DNA from: Clostridia bacterium | Lineage (GTDB): Bacteria; Bacillota; Clostridia; Oscillospirales; CAG-272 | Direction of reading: 5' to 3' | Assembly: GCA_017464565.1 (NCBI GenBank) | Contig: JAFTZH010000016.1 | Span: 1 to 46,541 of the forward strand | Length of the DNA stretch: 46,541 bases | Shown: positions 17,316 through 25,485 of the stretch, piece after piece | How positions within the stretch are numbered: position 1 is the stretch's first letter | How the letters are laid out: each line of letters begins with the position of its first letter | Program-made: the position numbers and the translations under genes | The notes under the pieces: model-generated | Databases searched by the model: none | What the model was told of the DNA's origin: nothing | What the model saw: the letters and a program-made list of their open reading frames with translations, nothing else

Positions 17316-19727
17316 ATGAAATATATAAGCAATACCTGCTCTGTCGAGCTGTCGGTAGGCGAGCTTTGCTCGCGCGCGTATCTCGGCGGAGATATAGATT
17401 CGCGCTTTTTTACCTCTTCCGCGTCTGCGGGAGCGGGTGCCGATATACATAGAAGGCTTCAAAGAGAGGGAGGGCTGTTTTATTCCGCCGAGGTTTCTCT
17501 CTCAAATACCTGCGTGTACGGCGGGATATATTATACCGTAAGCGGAAGAGCGGACGGTGTTATTCGGAAGGACGGGGGATATACCGTAGACGAGATAAAG
17601 ACGGTAAGACCGTTCGACTTTATGCTTCCTCCGCGTGAGATATTTCTGGCGCAGATGAAATGCTACGCGTATTTTCTCGTCTGCCGTGAGGAGCTTGCGA
17701 GCGTACGTGGCAGGATAACTTACGTAAATTCTGAAAACGAAAAGATAAAATATTACGATTACGAATACACAGCCGACGAGCTTCGCGCGTGGTATATGGG
17801 GCTTATAGCGAAAATAAGCAGAACGGCGTCCTTTATGAAGCATAGAACGGAAGAAGCTCTTCCGTCGGCGGAGAACGCCGTATTCCCGTACGGAGAGCTT
17901 CGCGAGGGACAGGAGATAATGATACGCGAGTGCTATTCCGCGATAAAGAACGGAAAGCGCCTGTTCGTTCAGGCACCGACGGGTACGGGAAAGACGATAT
18001 CCTCTATGTATCCGGCCGCGCGTGCTCTCGGCGCGGGATACGCCGACAAAATATTTTATCTTACGGCAAAATCAAGCACGAGGCGCGAGGCTTACAGTGC
18101 CGCGAAAAAAATGTTTGAGGCGGGAGCAAGGCTTCGTACCGTGGTTATCACCGCCAAGGAGCAGACCTGTCTTTGCTCGGCGAGAGGTATGGGAAAGAAG
18201 GGAAATTTGTGCAATCCCGCGGACTGCGAGTTTGCGGCGGGGTATTACGACCGTTCGGAGAACGCCGTGTTCGAGCTTTTGTCCCGAGGCAACGGATTTA
18301 CCCGTCAGATGATAAAAGAGACCGCCCTGAAGCACAGGGTATGTCCTTACGAGCTGTCTCTCGACCTATCGGAATACTGCGATATTGTCATTTGCGATTA
18401 TAACTACGTTTTTGACCCGACCGTTTATTTCAGAAGATATTTTTCCGATACCTCCGAGGGCGGAAAATACGTTTTCCTGCTCGACGAGGCTCACAACCTT
18501 GCCGACAGGGCGAGGGATATGTATTCCGCCGTGCTGAAATCGTCCTTCTTTGAAAGGCTTTACGCAAGGATAGACGCGTCGGACGGCGAGATAGACGAGT
18601 CGTTTGAAAAAATGATAAGAGCCTTCCGAGCGCTGAGAAAGCTTTGCCGAGGAGATATCGTAAAGACGGCTGACGGAGAGGAGAGAGGCTTTTATATAAA
18701 TTCCTCGCTTCCGATGAATTTTCAATCCGAGCTTGAGATTTTTAAGAGAAAAGCCGACGCATATATCAAGAAAAACGCGGACAGTCCCTTGAAGGCCTCT
18801 CTTGAGGAGCTGATTTCAGAGGTACGCAGATATCTGACGATAAGCGACTTTTTTGACGAAAGATTCCTTTTTTACACCGAGATATCGGGGGGAGATATCG
18901 CGGTCAAGATATATTGTCTCGATCCATCGCATATAATGGATGTAATACAGAATCGAGCCGTCGCTGCGGTGTTTTTCTCGGCTACCCTTACGCCGTCTGA
19001 TTATTTCACCGATGTTCTCGGCGGAGGCAAGGATTCGGTATACGTTTCCTTGCCGTCTCCCTTCGATTCGGATAAGCTCTGCGTGGCGGTAGTTCCTTAT
19101 TTAAGCACTAGATACGAGGACAGAAAAAAGAACGCTTCAAGATACGTTTCAGTCATAGCGGCGTCGGTCGTATCAAAGCCCGGAAATTATATAGTGTATT
19201 TCCCATCTTACGAGGTTATGGAAAACGTAGCCGCCGCTTTTTCGAAAAAATATCCCGACGTAAAGACGATAGTGCAGAAGCGCGATATGCCGCAGAGTGA
19301 AAGGGAAGAGTTTCTTGACAGCTTCAAGGAGGACGAGGGAAAGCTGCGAATAGGCTTTTGCGTTCTCGGAGGCTCTTTCGCGGAGGGAGTTGATCTCCCA
19401 GGAAGCAGACTGATAGGAACGGTTATTTTCGGCGTCGGACTGCCGGGGCTTTCCAACGAGAATAATATAATACGAGATTATTTCGAGCTTAAAAACGGCT
19501 GCGGATACGATTACGCGTACACCTTCAATGGTATGAACAGAGTGCTTCAGGCGGCGGGAAGAGTAATACGCAGCGACGAGGATAAGGGAGTCGTGGTATT
19601 GGTGGACGACAGATACGATACCGAAAAATACAGAGAAATGTTTCCTGAGCATTGGAAGAAGGTGCGATATGCAGGAAATGCGGCGTCTCTTGCAGAAATT
19701 GTTCGTGATTTTTGGAATAAAAGCTGA
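17316..19727 (+). CDS. PD-(D/E)XK nuclease fused to a DinG/XPD-type Fe-S helicase
   Basis: A 803-aa superfamily 2 DNA helicase of the XPD/DinG group. The first ~180 residues look like a RecB/Cas4-type PD-(D/E)XK nuclease: GRADGVI, then DEIKT, then QMKCYAY give the Asp, Glu-x-Lys and Gln-Tyr pattern. Helicase motifs follow: Walker A APTGTGKT near 220, DEAH at 390-393, FFSATL, and motif VI in QAAGRVIRSDEDKG. Between motifs I and II lie cysteines in TCLC, LCNPADC and VCPYELS, as expected for the four-Cys 4Fe-4S cluster of XPD. A role in DNA repair or resolving odd DNA structures is inferred. Start chosen at 17316 for its GGAGG at ideal spacing. 17295 (7 residues longer, AAAGGA) remains possible. 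Confidence 0.88.
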   Translation: MKYISNTCSVELSVGELCSRAYLGGDIDSRFFTSSASAGAGADIHRRLQREGGLFYSAEVSLSNTCVYGGIYYTVSGRADGVIRKDGGYTVDEIKTVRPFDFMLPPREIFLAQMKCYAYFLVCREELASVRGRITYVNSENEKIKYYDYEYTADELRAWYMGLIAKISRTASFMKHRTEEALPSAENAVFPYGELREGQEIMIRECYSAIKNGKRLFVQAPTGTGKTISSMYPAARALGAGYADKIFYLTAKSSTRREAYSAAKKMFEAGARLRTVVITAKEQTCLCSARGMGKKGNLCNPADCEFAAGYYDRSENAVFELLSRGNGFTRQMIKETALKHRVCPYELSLDLSEYCDIVICDYNYVFDPTVYFRRYFSDTSEGGKYVFLLDEAHNLADRARDMYSAVLKSSFFERLYARIDASDGEIDESFEKMIRAFRALRKLCRGDIVKTADGEERGFYINSSLPMNFQSELEIFKRKADAYIKKNADSPLKASLEELISEVRRYLTISDFFDERFLFYTEISGGDIAVKIYCLDPSHIMDVIQNRAVAAVFFSATLTPSDYFTDVLGGGKDSVYVSLPSPFDSDKLCVAVVPYLSTRYEDRKKNASRYVSVIAASVVSKPGNYIVYFPSYEVMENVAAAFSKKYPDVKTIVQKRDMPQSEREEFLDSFKEDEGKLRIGFCVLGGSFAEGVDLPGSRLIGTVIFGVGLPGLSNENNIIRDYFELKNGCGYDYAYTFNGMNRVLQAAGRVIRSDEDKGVVVLVDDRYDTEKYREMFPEHWKKVRYAGNAASLAEIVRDFWNKS

Positions 19728-19773
19728 AAATGTGTATAAAATGTTAATTTTTTGCAGAAAGGTAAAATGCGTC

Positions 19774-19802
19774 TTGCTTGACGGCGTATCTTGTGGTATA
19801 AT
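19774..19802 (+). promoter_or_regulatory. Promoter of the aspartate aminotransferase gene
   Basis: TTGCTT (19774-19779), 17 nt, TATAAT (19797-19802) with an extended TGG just before it. The start is expected at about 19809, inside the 3' flank of the helicase gene. Confidence 0.75.
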
Positions 19803-19807
19803 CTTAA

Positions 19808-19851
19808 AAGCCGCGTCCGGGGACTCGTTTTGCCCCGCCGACGCTTGGCTT
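19808..19851 (+). promoter_or_regulatory. 5'-terminal leader hairpin
   Basis: A long stem beginning at the predicted +1: AAGCC/GGCTT, GCGTC/GACGC and CGGGG/CCCCG, with small bulges on the 3' side and a 10-nt loop. It is not followed by a T-run, so it is unlikely to be a terminator. It ends about 12 nt before the GGAGG site. Confidence 0.65.
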
Positions 19852-19874
19852 AAGCTTTTACCTGTGGAGGAAAT

Positions 19875-21161
19875 ATGAATTACTTTGATATGACGGCGGA
19901 ACAGCTCTCGGCTGAGAAAAAAAAGCTTGAGGCTGAATACGAGGCGATAAAGAGCAGAAATCTTTCTCTTGACCTTTCCCGCGGAAAGCCGGGCAGAAAA
20001 CAGCTCGATATAATGACGGGTATGCTTGATTGCATATCTACCGCGGAGGATTGCATCAGTGAGGCGGGAGTGGATTGCAGAAATTACGGGGTGCTTGACG
20101 GTATTCCCGAGGCGAAGCGTCTTTTCTCCGAGCTTCTCGGTATTCCGATAAAAAATCTTATAATAGGCGGAAACTCATCGCTTAATCTTATGTACGACGC
20201 TATGGCAAGGGCTATGATATACGGCGTTGTCGGCGGAGAGAGACCGTGGAGCGCCGAGAGCAAGATAAAGTTCATTTGTCCCGCCCCGGGATACGACCGT
20301 CATTTTGCTATATGCGAATCTCTCGGTATTGAGATGATAACCGTCAAGATGTCGTCAACGGGTCCCGATATGGATGAGGTGGAAAGAATAGCGGCGTCTG
20401 ACGCGTTGGTAAAGGGCATATGGTGCTGTCCCAAGTATTCCAATCCCGACGGATTTACTTATTCGGACGAGACCGTGGAGCGTCTTGCCTCTATGAAGAC
20501 GGCGGCGCCCGATTTCAGAATATTCTGGGATAACGCTTACGCGGTTCACGAGCTTTACGAAAACGGCGGCGACGTTCTTGCCGATATATTCAAGGTCTGC
20601 GAAAAATACGGAACCGAGGACAGAGTTTTCTATTTTGCCTCTACCTCGAAGATATCCTTTCCCGGATCGGGAGTTGCTATATTTGCGGCGTCCGAGAAGA
20701 ATCTCGCACAGATAAAGCCCATTATGAGCGTTCAGACGATAGGCTTTGACAAGATAAATCAGATAAGACACGTCAAATATTTCAAGAGCGCGGAGAATAT
20801 CCGTGAGCATATGATGGCGCTTGCGGAGATAATAAGACCCAAATTCGAGATAGTTGACAGAATACTTACCGAAAAGCTCGGCGGAACGGGTACGGCGGCG
20901 TGGAACAAGCCGAACGGCGGATATTTCGTAAGTCTGTATACGGCGAAGGGCTGCGCGAAGCGCGCTTACGCGCTCTGCCGCGAGGCGGGCGTTACGCTGA
21001 CGAACGTAGGAGCTACATATCCTTACGGAAATGACCCCGACGACAGCAATATAAGAATAGCGCCCACCTTCCCGTCTGACAGCGATCTTGAGCAGGCTAT
21101 GCTCGTGCTCGTCGTGTGCGTAAAGCTTGCCGCAGCCGAAAAGCTTCTCGCGGAGGCGTAA
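19875..21161 (+). CDS. PLP-dependent aspartate aminotransferase (MocR-like clade)
   Basis: A 428-aa fold-type I aminotransferase of the clade usually annotated as aspartate aminotransferase, Pfam Asp_aminotransf type. It would interconvert aspartate and 2-oxoglutarate with oxaloacetate and glutamate in the cytosol. Visible features are [14 protein letters not shown] at the N-terminus, the PLP-phosphate contact [20 protein letters not shown], the cofactor-binding Asp in [11 protein letters not shown], and the Schiff-base Lys259 in [13 protein letters not shown]. The C-terminal Arg is in [16 protein letters not shown] site precedes the ATG. It is monocistronic, with a long 5'-terminal hairpin in the leader. 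It supplies the substrate for the aspartokinase encoded elsewhere in this window. Confidence 0.9.
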   Translation: MNYFDMTAEQLSAEKKKLEAEYEAIKSRNLSLDLSRGKPGRKQLDIMTGMLDCISTAEDCISEAGVDCRNYGVLDGIPEAKRLFSELLGIPIKNLIIGGNSSLNLMYDAMARAMIYGVVGGERPWSAESKIKFICPAPGYDRHFAICESLGIEMITVKMSSTGPDMDEVERIAASDALVKGIWCCPKYSNPDGFTYSDETVERLASMKTAAPDFRIFWDNAYAVHELYENGGDVLADIFKVCEKYGTEDRVFYFASTSKISFPGSGVAIFAASEKNLAQIKPIMSVQTIGFDKINQIRHVKYFKSAENIREHMMALAEIIRPKFEIVDRILTEKLGGTGTAAWNKPNGGYFVSLYTAKGCAKRAYALCREAGVTLTNVGATYPYGNDPDDSNIRIAPTFPSDSDLEQAMLVLVVCVKLAAAEKLLAEA

Positions 21162-21208
21162 GAGTTACGGATAGGTCTCTTCGGATATTCAAAAATAAGT
21201 AAGTTTAA

Positions 21209-21240
21209 AATCCCGACACGGCTTTTTTCGTGTCGGGATT
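21209..21240. terminator. Hairpin terminator downstream of the aminotransferase
   Basis: A 12-bp stem AATCCCGACACG with CGTGTCGGGATT and a T-rich 8-nt loop. On the plus strand the T-run is in the loop rather than after the stem. On the minus strand the stem is followed by TTTTAAACTT. Termination on the plus strand is plausible but may be partial. Confidence 0.6.
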
Positions 21241-21275
21241 ATGTGATTAAATATTGAATATCTACGGAGGCGGAT

Positions 21276-22022
21276 ATGGCACTTTTTTTACAGGTACTCG
21301 GTATGGTTTTCGTCGCGGAGCTTGGAGATAAAACGCAGTTTCTTATGATAGCTATGGCGTCGAAATACAAGATAAGAGACATATTGCTCGGAGTGGGCGG
21401 GGCTGTTTGCGTGCTGAATATTTTGGCGATAGCGCTCGGCACTCTGCTCGGCGGATTTCTTCCAACCGCGGTGATAAGCATAGCCGCGGGCACTGCCTTT
21501 TTGTGCTTCGCCTATGGGGCGGTCGGAGGCGGGGAAGAGGGAGACGGGGAAAAGCTTTCCGAAAAGGGAAAAAGAGGCGCGGCGCTTACGGTGTTCTGTA
21601 CCTTCTTTATCGCGGAGCTTGGGGATAAAACCCAGCTTACCGCTCTAACTCTTGCCGCCTCGTCGAGCGCATACGGATTTGATATCCGAAATATTATATC
21701 GGTCTTTCTCGGAGCGTCGCTCGCGCTGTTCGCGGCAGACGTTCTGGGACTTGCCGTTGGATATCTTATAGGGAAAACGCTTCCGTCGTCGCTCTTCGCG
21801 TGGATATCCTTCGGTATTTTCGCCGTTTTCGGAGCGGTGAAGCTGCTCGGAGGCTTTGAAGAGGCGTTTGCGCCGTTTGGAAACGCAAGGCTGTACGCCG
21901 TTATAGCGACTGCGGTAATATGCGTCGTTTTCGCGGCGCTTACTTTGAATAAAACGTTCGGAGCGGGGACGAGGGGGAAACCTCGGCGCTCCGAAGGAAA
22001 GGATAAAAATGTCAAGGTCTGA
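21276..22022 (+). CDS. Gdt1/TMEM165 (UPF0016) family cation transporter
   Basis: A 248-aa membrane protein with two internal halves of about three helices each, linked by a charged loop (residues ~86-101). Each half carries the family signature: Glu15-Leu-Gly-Asp-Lys-Thr20 and Glu114-Leu-Gly-Asp-Lys-Thr119. The acidic residues of these motifs line the cation path. Members move Mn2+ and Ca2+, and bacterial ones (MneA/Mnx-type) export Mn2+. The tail is short and basic. A GGAGGCGG site precedes the ATG. It overlaps the next radical SAM gene by 14 nt, so the two are coupled. No Mn riboswitch (yybP-ykoY type) was recognised upstream. Confidence 0.92.
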   Translation: MALFLQVLGMVFVAELGDKTQFLMIAMASKYKIRDILLGVGGAVCVLNILAIALGTLLGGFLPTAVISIAAGTAFLCFAYGAVGGGEEGDGEKLSEKGKRGAALTVFCTFFIAELGDKTQLTALTLAASSSAYGFDIRNIISVFLGASLALFAADVLGLAVGYLIGKTLPSSLFAWISFGIFAVFGAVKLLGGFEEAFAPFGNARLYAVIATAVICVVFAALTLNKTFGAGTRGKPRRSEGKDKNVKV

Positions 22023-22986
22023 AAAAACTACTCAGAGAAACACGAATCCGTACAAATATACCGATTCCAACAAGCGATACTATACCTACGATTATTATTT
22101 GAGGCAGACTTTTGGCGGAAAGTGCGCAAAGATACCGATAGACGCGGGCTTTACCTGTCCGAATATAGACGGCAGGTGCGGCGTGGGAGGCTGTATATAC
22201 TGTTCTTCGCGCGGAAGCGGAGATTTTGCCGAAAGCTCTCTCTTGTCCGTTTCGGAGCAATACGAGCTTACACGCCGAAAGCTTTCGTCAAAATGGTCGG
22301 TTCAAAGATGTATACCTTATTTTCAGGCGCATACCAATACCTACGCGCCGATAGAGACGCTTCGCGAAAAATTCGAGGAGGCGCTTGCTCTTGACGGAGC
22401 GGTGGGCCTGAATATCGCGACGAGAGCCGATTGTGTTGACGAAGATATAGCCGAGTATCTTGCCGATATAGCCGAGAGAACGGTGCTTACCGTGGAGCTC
22501 GGTCTACAAACCTCCGACGACGGCATAGCCGAGCTGATAAACCGAGGACACTCGTTTGAGGATTTCGTACGCGGATACGGGACGCTGAGGCGGGCGTCGG
22601 AGAGGATAAATATTTGCGTTCATATCATATTCGGTCTTCCGAACGAGACGAGAGAGGGACTGCTGCGTACCGTGAGAGACGCGGCGAAGCTGCACCCCGA
22701 CCAGGTCAAGATACATCTTCTGCACGTTCTGAAAAATACTCCTCTTGCCGAGCTTTACGAGAGGGGAGAGTACGTGCCTATGTCTAAAGATGATTACGTG
22801 TCGGCGGTGGTTTCGGCGTTAGAGCTGCTGCCGCCCGATACCGTTATAGCCCGCCTTACGGGAGACGGACCCTCCGACACTCTGCTAGCTCCCGAATGGA
22901 GCAGAAAAAAGGTCTGCGTGATAAACGATATAGACAAGCTGTTGTATTCTATGAATACCTTTCAGGGCGCGAAATACGAAAAATAA
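22009..22986 (+). CDS. YhcC-like radical SAM protein (TIGR01212 type)
   Basis: A 325-aa radical SAM enzyme. The cluster motif is the extended form of this family, Cys50 then Cys62-x2-Cys65 in FTCPNIDGRCGVGGCIYC, with Cys57 as an additional cysteine. The barrel follows: LNIATRADCVDEDIAEYL, VELGLQTSDDG, HIIFGLPNETREG and HLLHVLKNTPLA. The N-terminal RYYTYDYYLRQTFGGKCAKIPIDAGF is diagnostic of the YhcC group. The function of YhcC is not settled, and a radical-based modification is assumed. It starts inside the Gdt1 gene (14-nt overlap) and is likely on the same mRNA. No terminator is obvious before the pgk promoter. Confidence 0.9.
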   Translation: MSRSEKTTQRNTNPYKYTDSNKRYYTYDYYLRQTFGGKCAKIPIDAGFTCPNIDGRCGVGGCIYCSSRGSGDFAESSLLSVSEQYELTRRKLSSKWSVQRCIPYFQAHTNTYAPIETLREKFEEALALDGAVGLNIATRADCVDEDIAEYLADIAERTVLTVELGLQTSDDGIAELINRGHSFEDFVRGYGTLRRASERINICVHIIFGLPNETREGLLRTVRDAAKLHPDQVKIHLLHVLKNTPLAELYERGEYVPMSKDDYVSAVVSALELLPPDTVIARLTGDGPSDTLLAPEWSRKKVCVINDIDKLLYSMNTFQGAKYEK

Positions 22987-23048
22987 CCGCAAAAAATAAT
23001 TTATATGGGTAAAATAATGTAAAAAGACAATTTTTTAACAAATAATAC

Positions 23049-23077
23049 TTGATATATTTTTTTATTTGTGGTATATT
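23049..23077 (+). promoter_or_regulatory. Promoter of pgk
   Basis: TTGATA (23049-23054), 17 nt, TATATT (23072-23077) with an extended TGG before the -10. Confidence 0.78.
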
Positions 23078-23114
23078 ATTAAGTGGAATAAATTTTTGAA
23101 AGGTGGCTATACAA

Positions 23115-24410
23115 ATGACCTATAACAAGAAAAACATTGAAGACGTTGCCGTTGCGGGCAAAAAAGTTCTCGTCCGCTGCGACTTCAACGTACCCCTTAA
23201 GGACGGTGTTATCACCTCCGACAAGAGAATCGTGGAGGCTCTCCCCACGATAAAGTATCTGCTCGCGCAGGGCGCAAAGGTTATCCTTTGCTCTCATATG
23301 GGTAAGCCTCACGCTATTCTTACCGAGGGCTTCGGTCTTACCAAGAAGGAAAAGCAGAAGGTTGAGGCTCTTCCCGCAGAGGAGCAGGCAGCGGCTAAAG
23401 CAGAGTATCTCAAAAAGGCTCTCAATGAAAAGAACACCCTTACTTTGAAGCCCGTTGCGGACAGACTTAACGAGCTTCTCGGAAACAAGGTTACCTTTGC
23501 GGAGGATATAATAGGTCCCGACGCAAAGGCAAAGGTTGCGGCTCTTAAAGACGGCGAGGCAGTTCTCCTTGAGAACGTTCGTTTTGATGAGAGAGAGACC
23601 AAGAACGGCGCGGATTTCGCTAAAGAGCTTGCAGATTACGCAGAGCTTTACGTAAACGACGCTTTCGGTTCCGCTCACCGCGCTCACGCGTCCACCGCAG
23701 GAGTTGCCGCATATCTTCCCGCAGTCTGCGGATACCTCATTCAGAAGGAAATATCCGTTATGGGTAAGGCGCTTGCAGACCCCGCGCGTCCTTTCGTAGC
23801 GATACTCGGCGGCGCAAAGGTATCTGATAAGATAGGCGTTATCAACAACCTCATCGAAAAGGTTGACACACTTATAATCGGCGGAGGAATGGCTTACACC
23901 TTCTTCAAGGCCGCAGGAAACAACGTAGGAAACTCTCTCTGCGAGCTTGATAAGCTGGAGCTCGCTAATGAGATGATAGCAAAGGCGAAGGCGAAGGGAG
24001 TAAACCTTATGCTTCCCGTTGACAACGTTCTCGGAAAAGAGTACGACGAGAATACCGACCATATGATTGTTGACTCCGACAAGATGCCCGACGGCTGGAT
24101 GGGACTTGATATCGGTCCCAAGACGCGCGAGCTTTTCGCAAACGCTATCAAGGGCGCGGGAACGGTAGTTTGGAACGGACCTATGGGAGTTTCCGAGTGG
24201 AAGAACTTTGCGGCAGGTACCGAGGCAGTTGCGGCGGCAGTAGCCGAGAGCGGAGCTATATCAATCATCGGCGGAGGCGATTCTGCGGCTGCTGTTGAAA
24301 AGCTTGGCTTTGCGGACAAGATGACTCATATCTCGACGGGTGGCGGAGCATCGCTTGAATTCCTTGAGGGACTCGAGCTTCCCGGTATTGCTTGTCTCGA
24401 GGACAAATAA
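23115..24410 (+). CDS. pgk: Phosphoglycerate kinase
   Basis: A 431-aa glycolytic kinase transferring phosphate from 1,3-bisphosphoglycerate to ADP. Substrate-binding motifs are intact: [40 protein letters not shown] and [11 protein letters not shown]. So are the nucleotide site elements [11 protein letters not shown] and [11 protein letters not shown]...[11 protein letters not shown]. It is ~33 residues longer than the usual ~395-aa enzyme because of a Lys/Glu/Ala-rich insert between SHMGKP and [10 protein letters not shown] (about residues 66-105). The ATG at 23115 follows AGGTGG at good spacing. A GTG 12 nt earlier is not needed. It is followed by tpiA, forming the lower-glycolysis pair. 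Codon choice looks optimised, as for a highly expressed gene. Confidence 0.98.
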   Translation: MTYNKKNIEDVAVAGKKVLVRCDFNVPLKDGVITSDKRIVEALPTIKYLLAQGAKVILCSHMGKPHAILTEGFGLTKKEKQKVEALPAEEQAAAKAEYLKKALNEKNTLTLKPVADRLNELLGNKVTFAEDIIGPDAKAKVAALKDGEAVLLENVRFDERETKNGADFAKELADYAELYVNDAFGSAHRAHASTAGVAAYLPAVCGYLIQKEISVMGKALADPARPFVAILGGAKVSDKIGVINNLIEKVDTLIIGGGMAYTFFKAAGNNVGNSLCELDKLELANEMIAKAKAKGVNLMLPVDNVLGKEYDENTDHMIVDSDKMPDGWMGLDIGPKTRELFANAIKGAGTVVWNGPMGVSEWKNFAAGTEAVAAAVAESGAISIIGGGDSAAAVEKLGFADKMTHISTGGGASLEFLEGLELPGIACLEDK

Positions 24411-24424
24411 TTAAAAATTTAAAT

Positions 24425-24451
24425 ACCGCCAAAAGCAAAACTTTTGGCGGT
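24425..24451 (+). terminator. Hairpin between pgk and tpiA
   Basis: An 11-bp stem ACCGCCAAAAG with CTTTTGGCGGT and a CAAAA loop, followed by GTTGTTTG, a weak T-tract. Probably a leaky terminator or an mRNA-end stabiliser that sets the pgk:tpiA ratio. Confidence 0.7.
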
Positions 24452-24479
24452 GTTGTTTGAAAACAGAAAGGAAAAAATT

Positions 24480-25247
24480 ATGAATCCGTCTAAAAGAAGA
24501 ACAGTTATCGCAGGAAACTGGAAGATGAATTTCACTCCCGACGAGGCAACCGCGTTTATCAACGAGATAAAGCCTATGGTTGAGGGAAAGAATAATTGCG
24601 ACGTTATTTTCTGCGCGCCTTACGTTACCATTTCCGCCGCTATGAAGGCAGCGGAGGGATCGAACATAAAAATAGGCGCCGAGAACGTTCACTACGAGAA
24701 GAAGGGTGCTTATACGGGCGAGGTATCGGCTGATATGCTCAAGGCGATAGGCGTTGAGTACGTTATTATAGGACACAGCGAGAGACGTCAGTATTTCGGA
24801 GAGACCGATACGACGGTTAATCTTCGCACCAAGGCGGCTCTTGACGCGGGAATGAAGGTCATTCTTTGTCTCGGAGAGGTCAAGGAGCAGAGACTTGCGG
24901 GTATCACCAACGAGGTAGTCGCTATGCAGACCAAGCTCGACCTTGCGGGTGTTGACGCGGATATGCTGAAGAACGTAATAATCGCTTACGAACCCGTATG
25001 GGCAATAGGTACGGGACTTACCGCAACTCCCGAACAGGCAGAGGAAACCTGCGGTGAGATACGTAAGGTGCTTGCCGATATCTACGGCGCTGACGTTGCC
25101 GAGACCGTTACAATTCAGTACGGCGGTTCGATGAACGACGCAAACGCGGCAGAGCTTCTCGCAAAGCCCAACGTGGACGGCGGACTTATCGGCGGCGCTT
25201 CTCTCGTAGCTAAAAAATTTACGGCTATCGTTGACGCTGCACAGTAA
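24480..25247 (+). CDS. tpiA: Triosephosphate isomerase
   Basis: A 255-aa TIM-barrel enzyme interconverting dihydroxyacetone phosphate and glyceraldehyde 3-phosphate. Catalytic residues are all present: Asn13 and Lys15 in GNWKMN, His99 in IGHSERR, Glu171 in AYEPVWAIGTG, and the phosphate-binding loop in YGGSMNDAN...GGLIGGASL. The ATG at 24480 follows AGAAAGGA. An upstream in-frame TTG would run through the hairpin and was rejected. It is 69 nt after pgk with a hairpin between and no promoter seen in the gap, so it is probably expressed from the pgk promoter. Repeat copy B begins 29 nt after its stop. Confidence 0.98.
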   Translation: MNPSKRRTVIAGNWKMNFTPDEATAFINEIKPMVEGKNNCDVIFCAPYVTISAAMKAAEGSNIKIGAENVHYEKKGAYTGEVSADMLKAIGVEYVIIGHSERRQYFGETDTTVNLRTKAALDAGMKVILCLGEVKEQRLAGITNEVVAMQTKLDLAGVDADMLKNVIIAYEPVWAIGTGLTATPEQAEETCGEIRKVLADIYGADVAETVTIQYGGSMNDANAAELLAKPNVDGGLIGGASLVAKKFTAIVDAAQ

Positions 25248-25276
25248 GATAAATATAAATATAAATTATAAAATAT

Positions 25277-25474
25277 GGGGGGAGTGCCTTTTTGCAAAAA
25301 GGTACTCCCCCCATACCCCCCTCTTCAAAAAATCTTAAATATTTTGGGGTTGATTTTAGAATTTCGTATTGCTTTCCGTAGGAAGCAAATCAAAAATCAA
25401 AATCATACCCAATGTTTAAAGGTTTTTGTGGTGGGGGTCTGGGGGAGGAGCTTTTTTCAAAAAGCTCCTCCCCC
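25277..25474. repeat. Nested palindromic repeat, copy B
   Basis: Between the convergent tpiA and P-type ATPase genes. The left hairpin is an 18-bp stem without loop (25277-25294 with 25295-25312, one G-T pair). The right hairpin is a 16-bp stem (25441-25456 with 25459-25474). Between them are C-runs and CTCTTCAAAAAATC, a TTTCCGTAGGAAGC core, and the inverted CATACCCAATGTTTAAAGG arm leading into G-runs. The order is the same as in copies A and C. Confidence 0.9.
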
Positions 25475-25485
25475 TTAATAAATTT

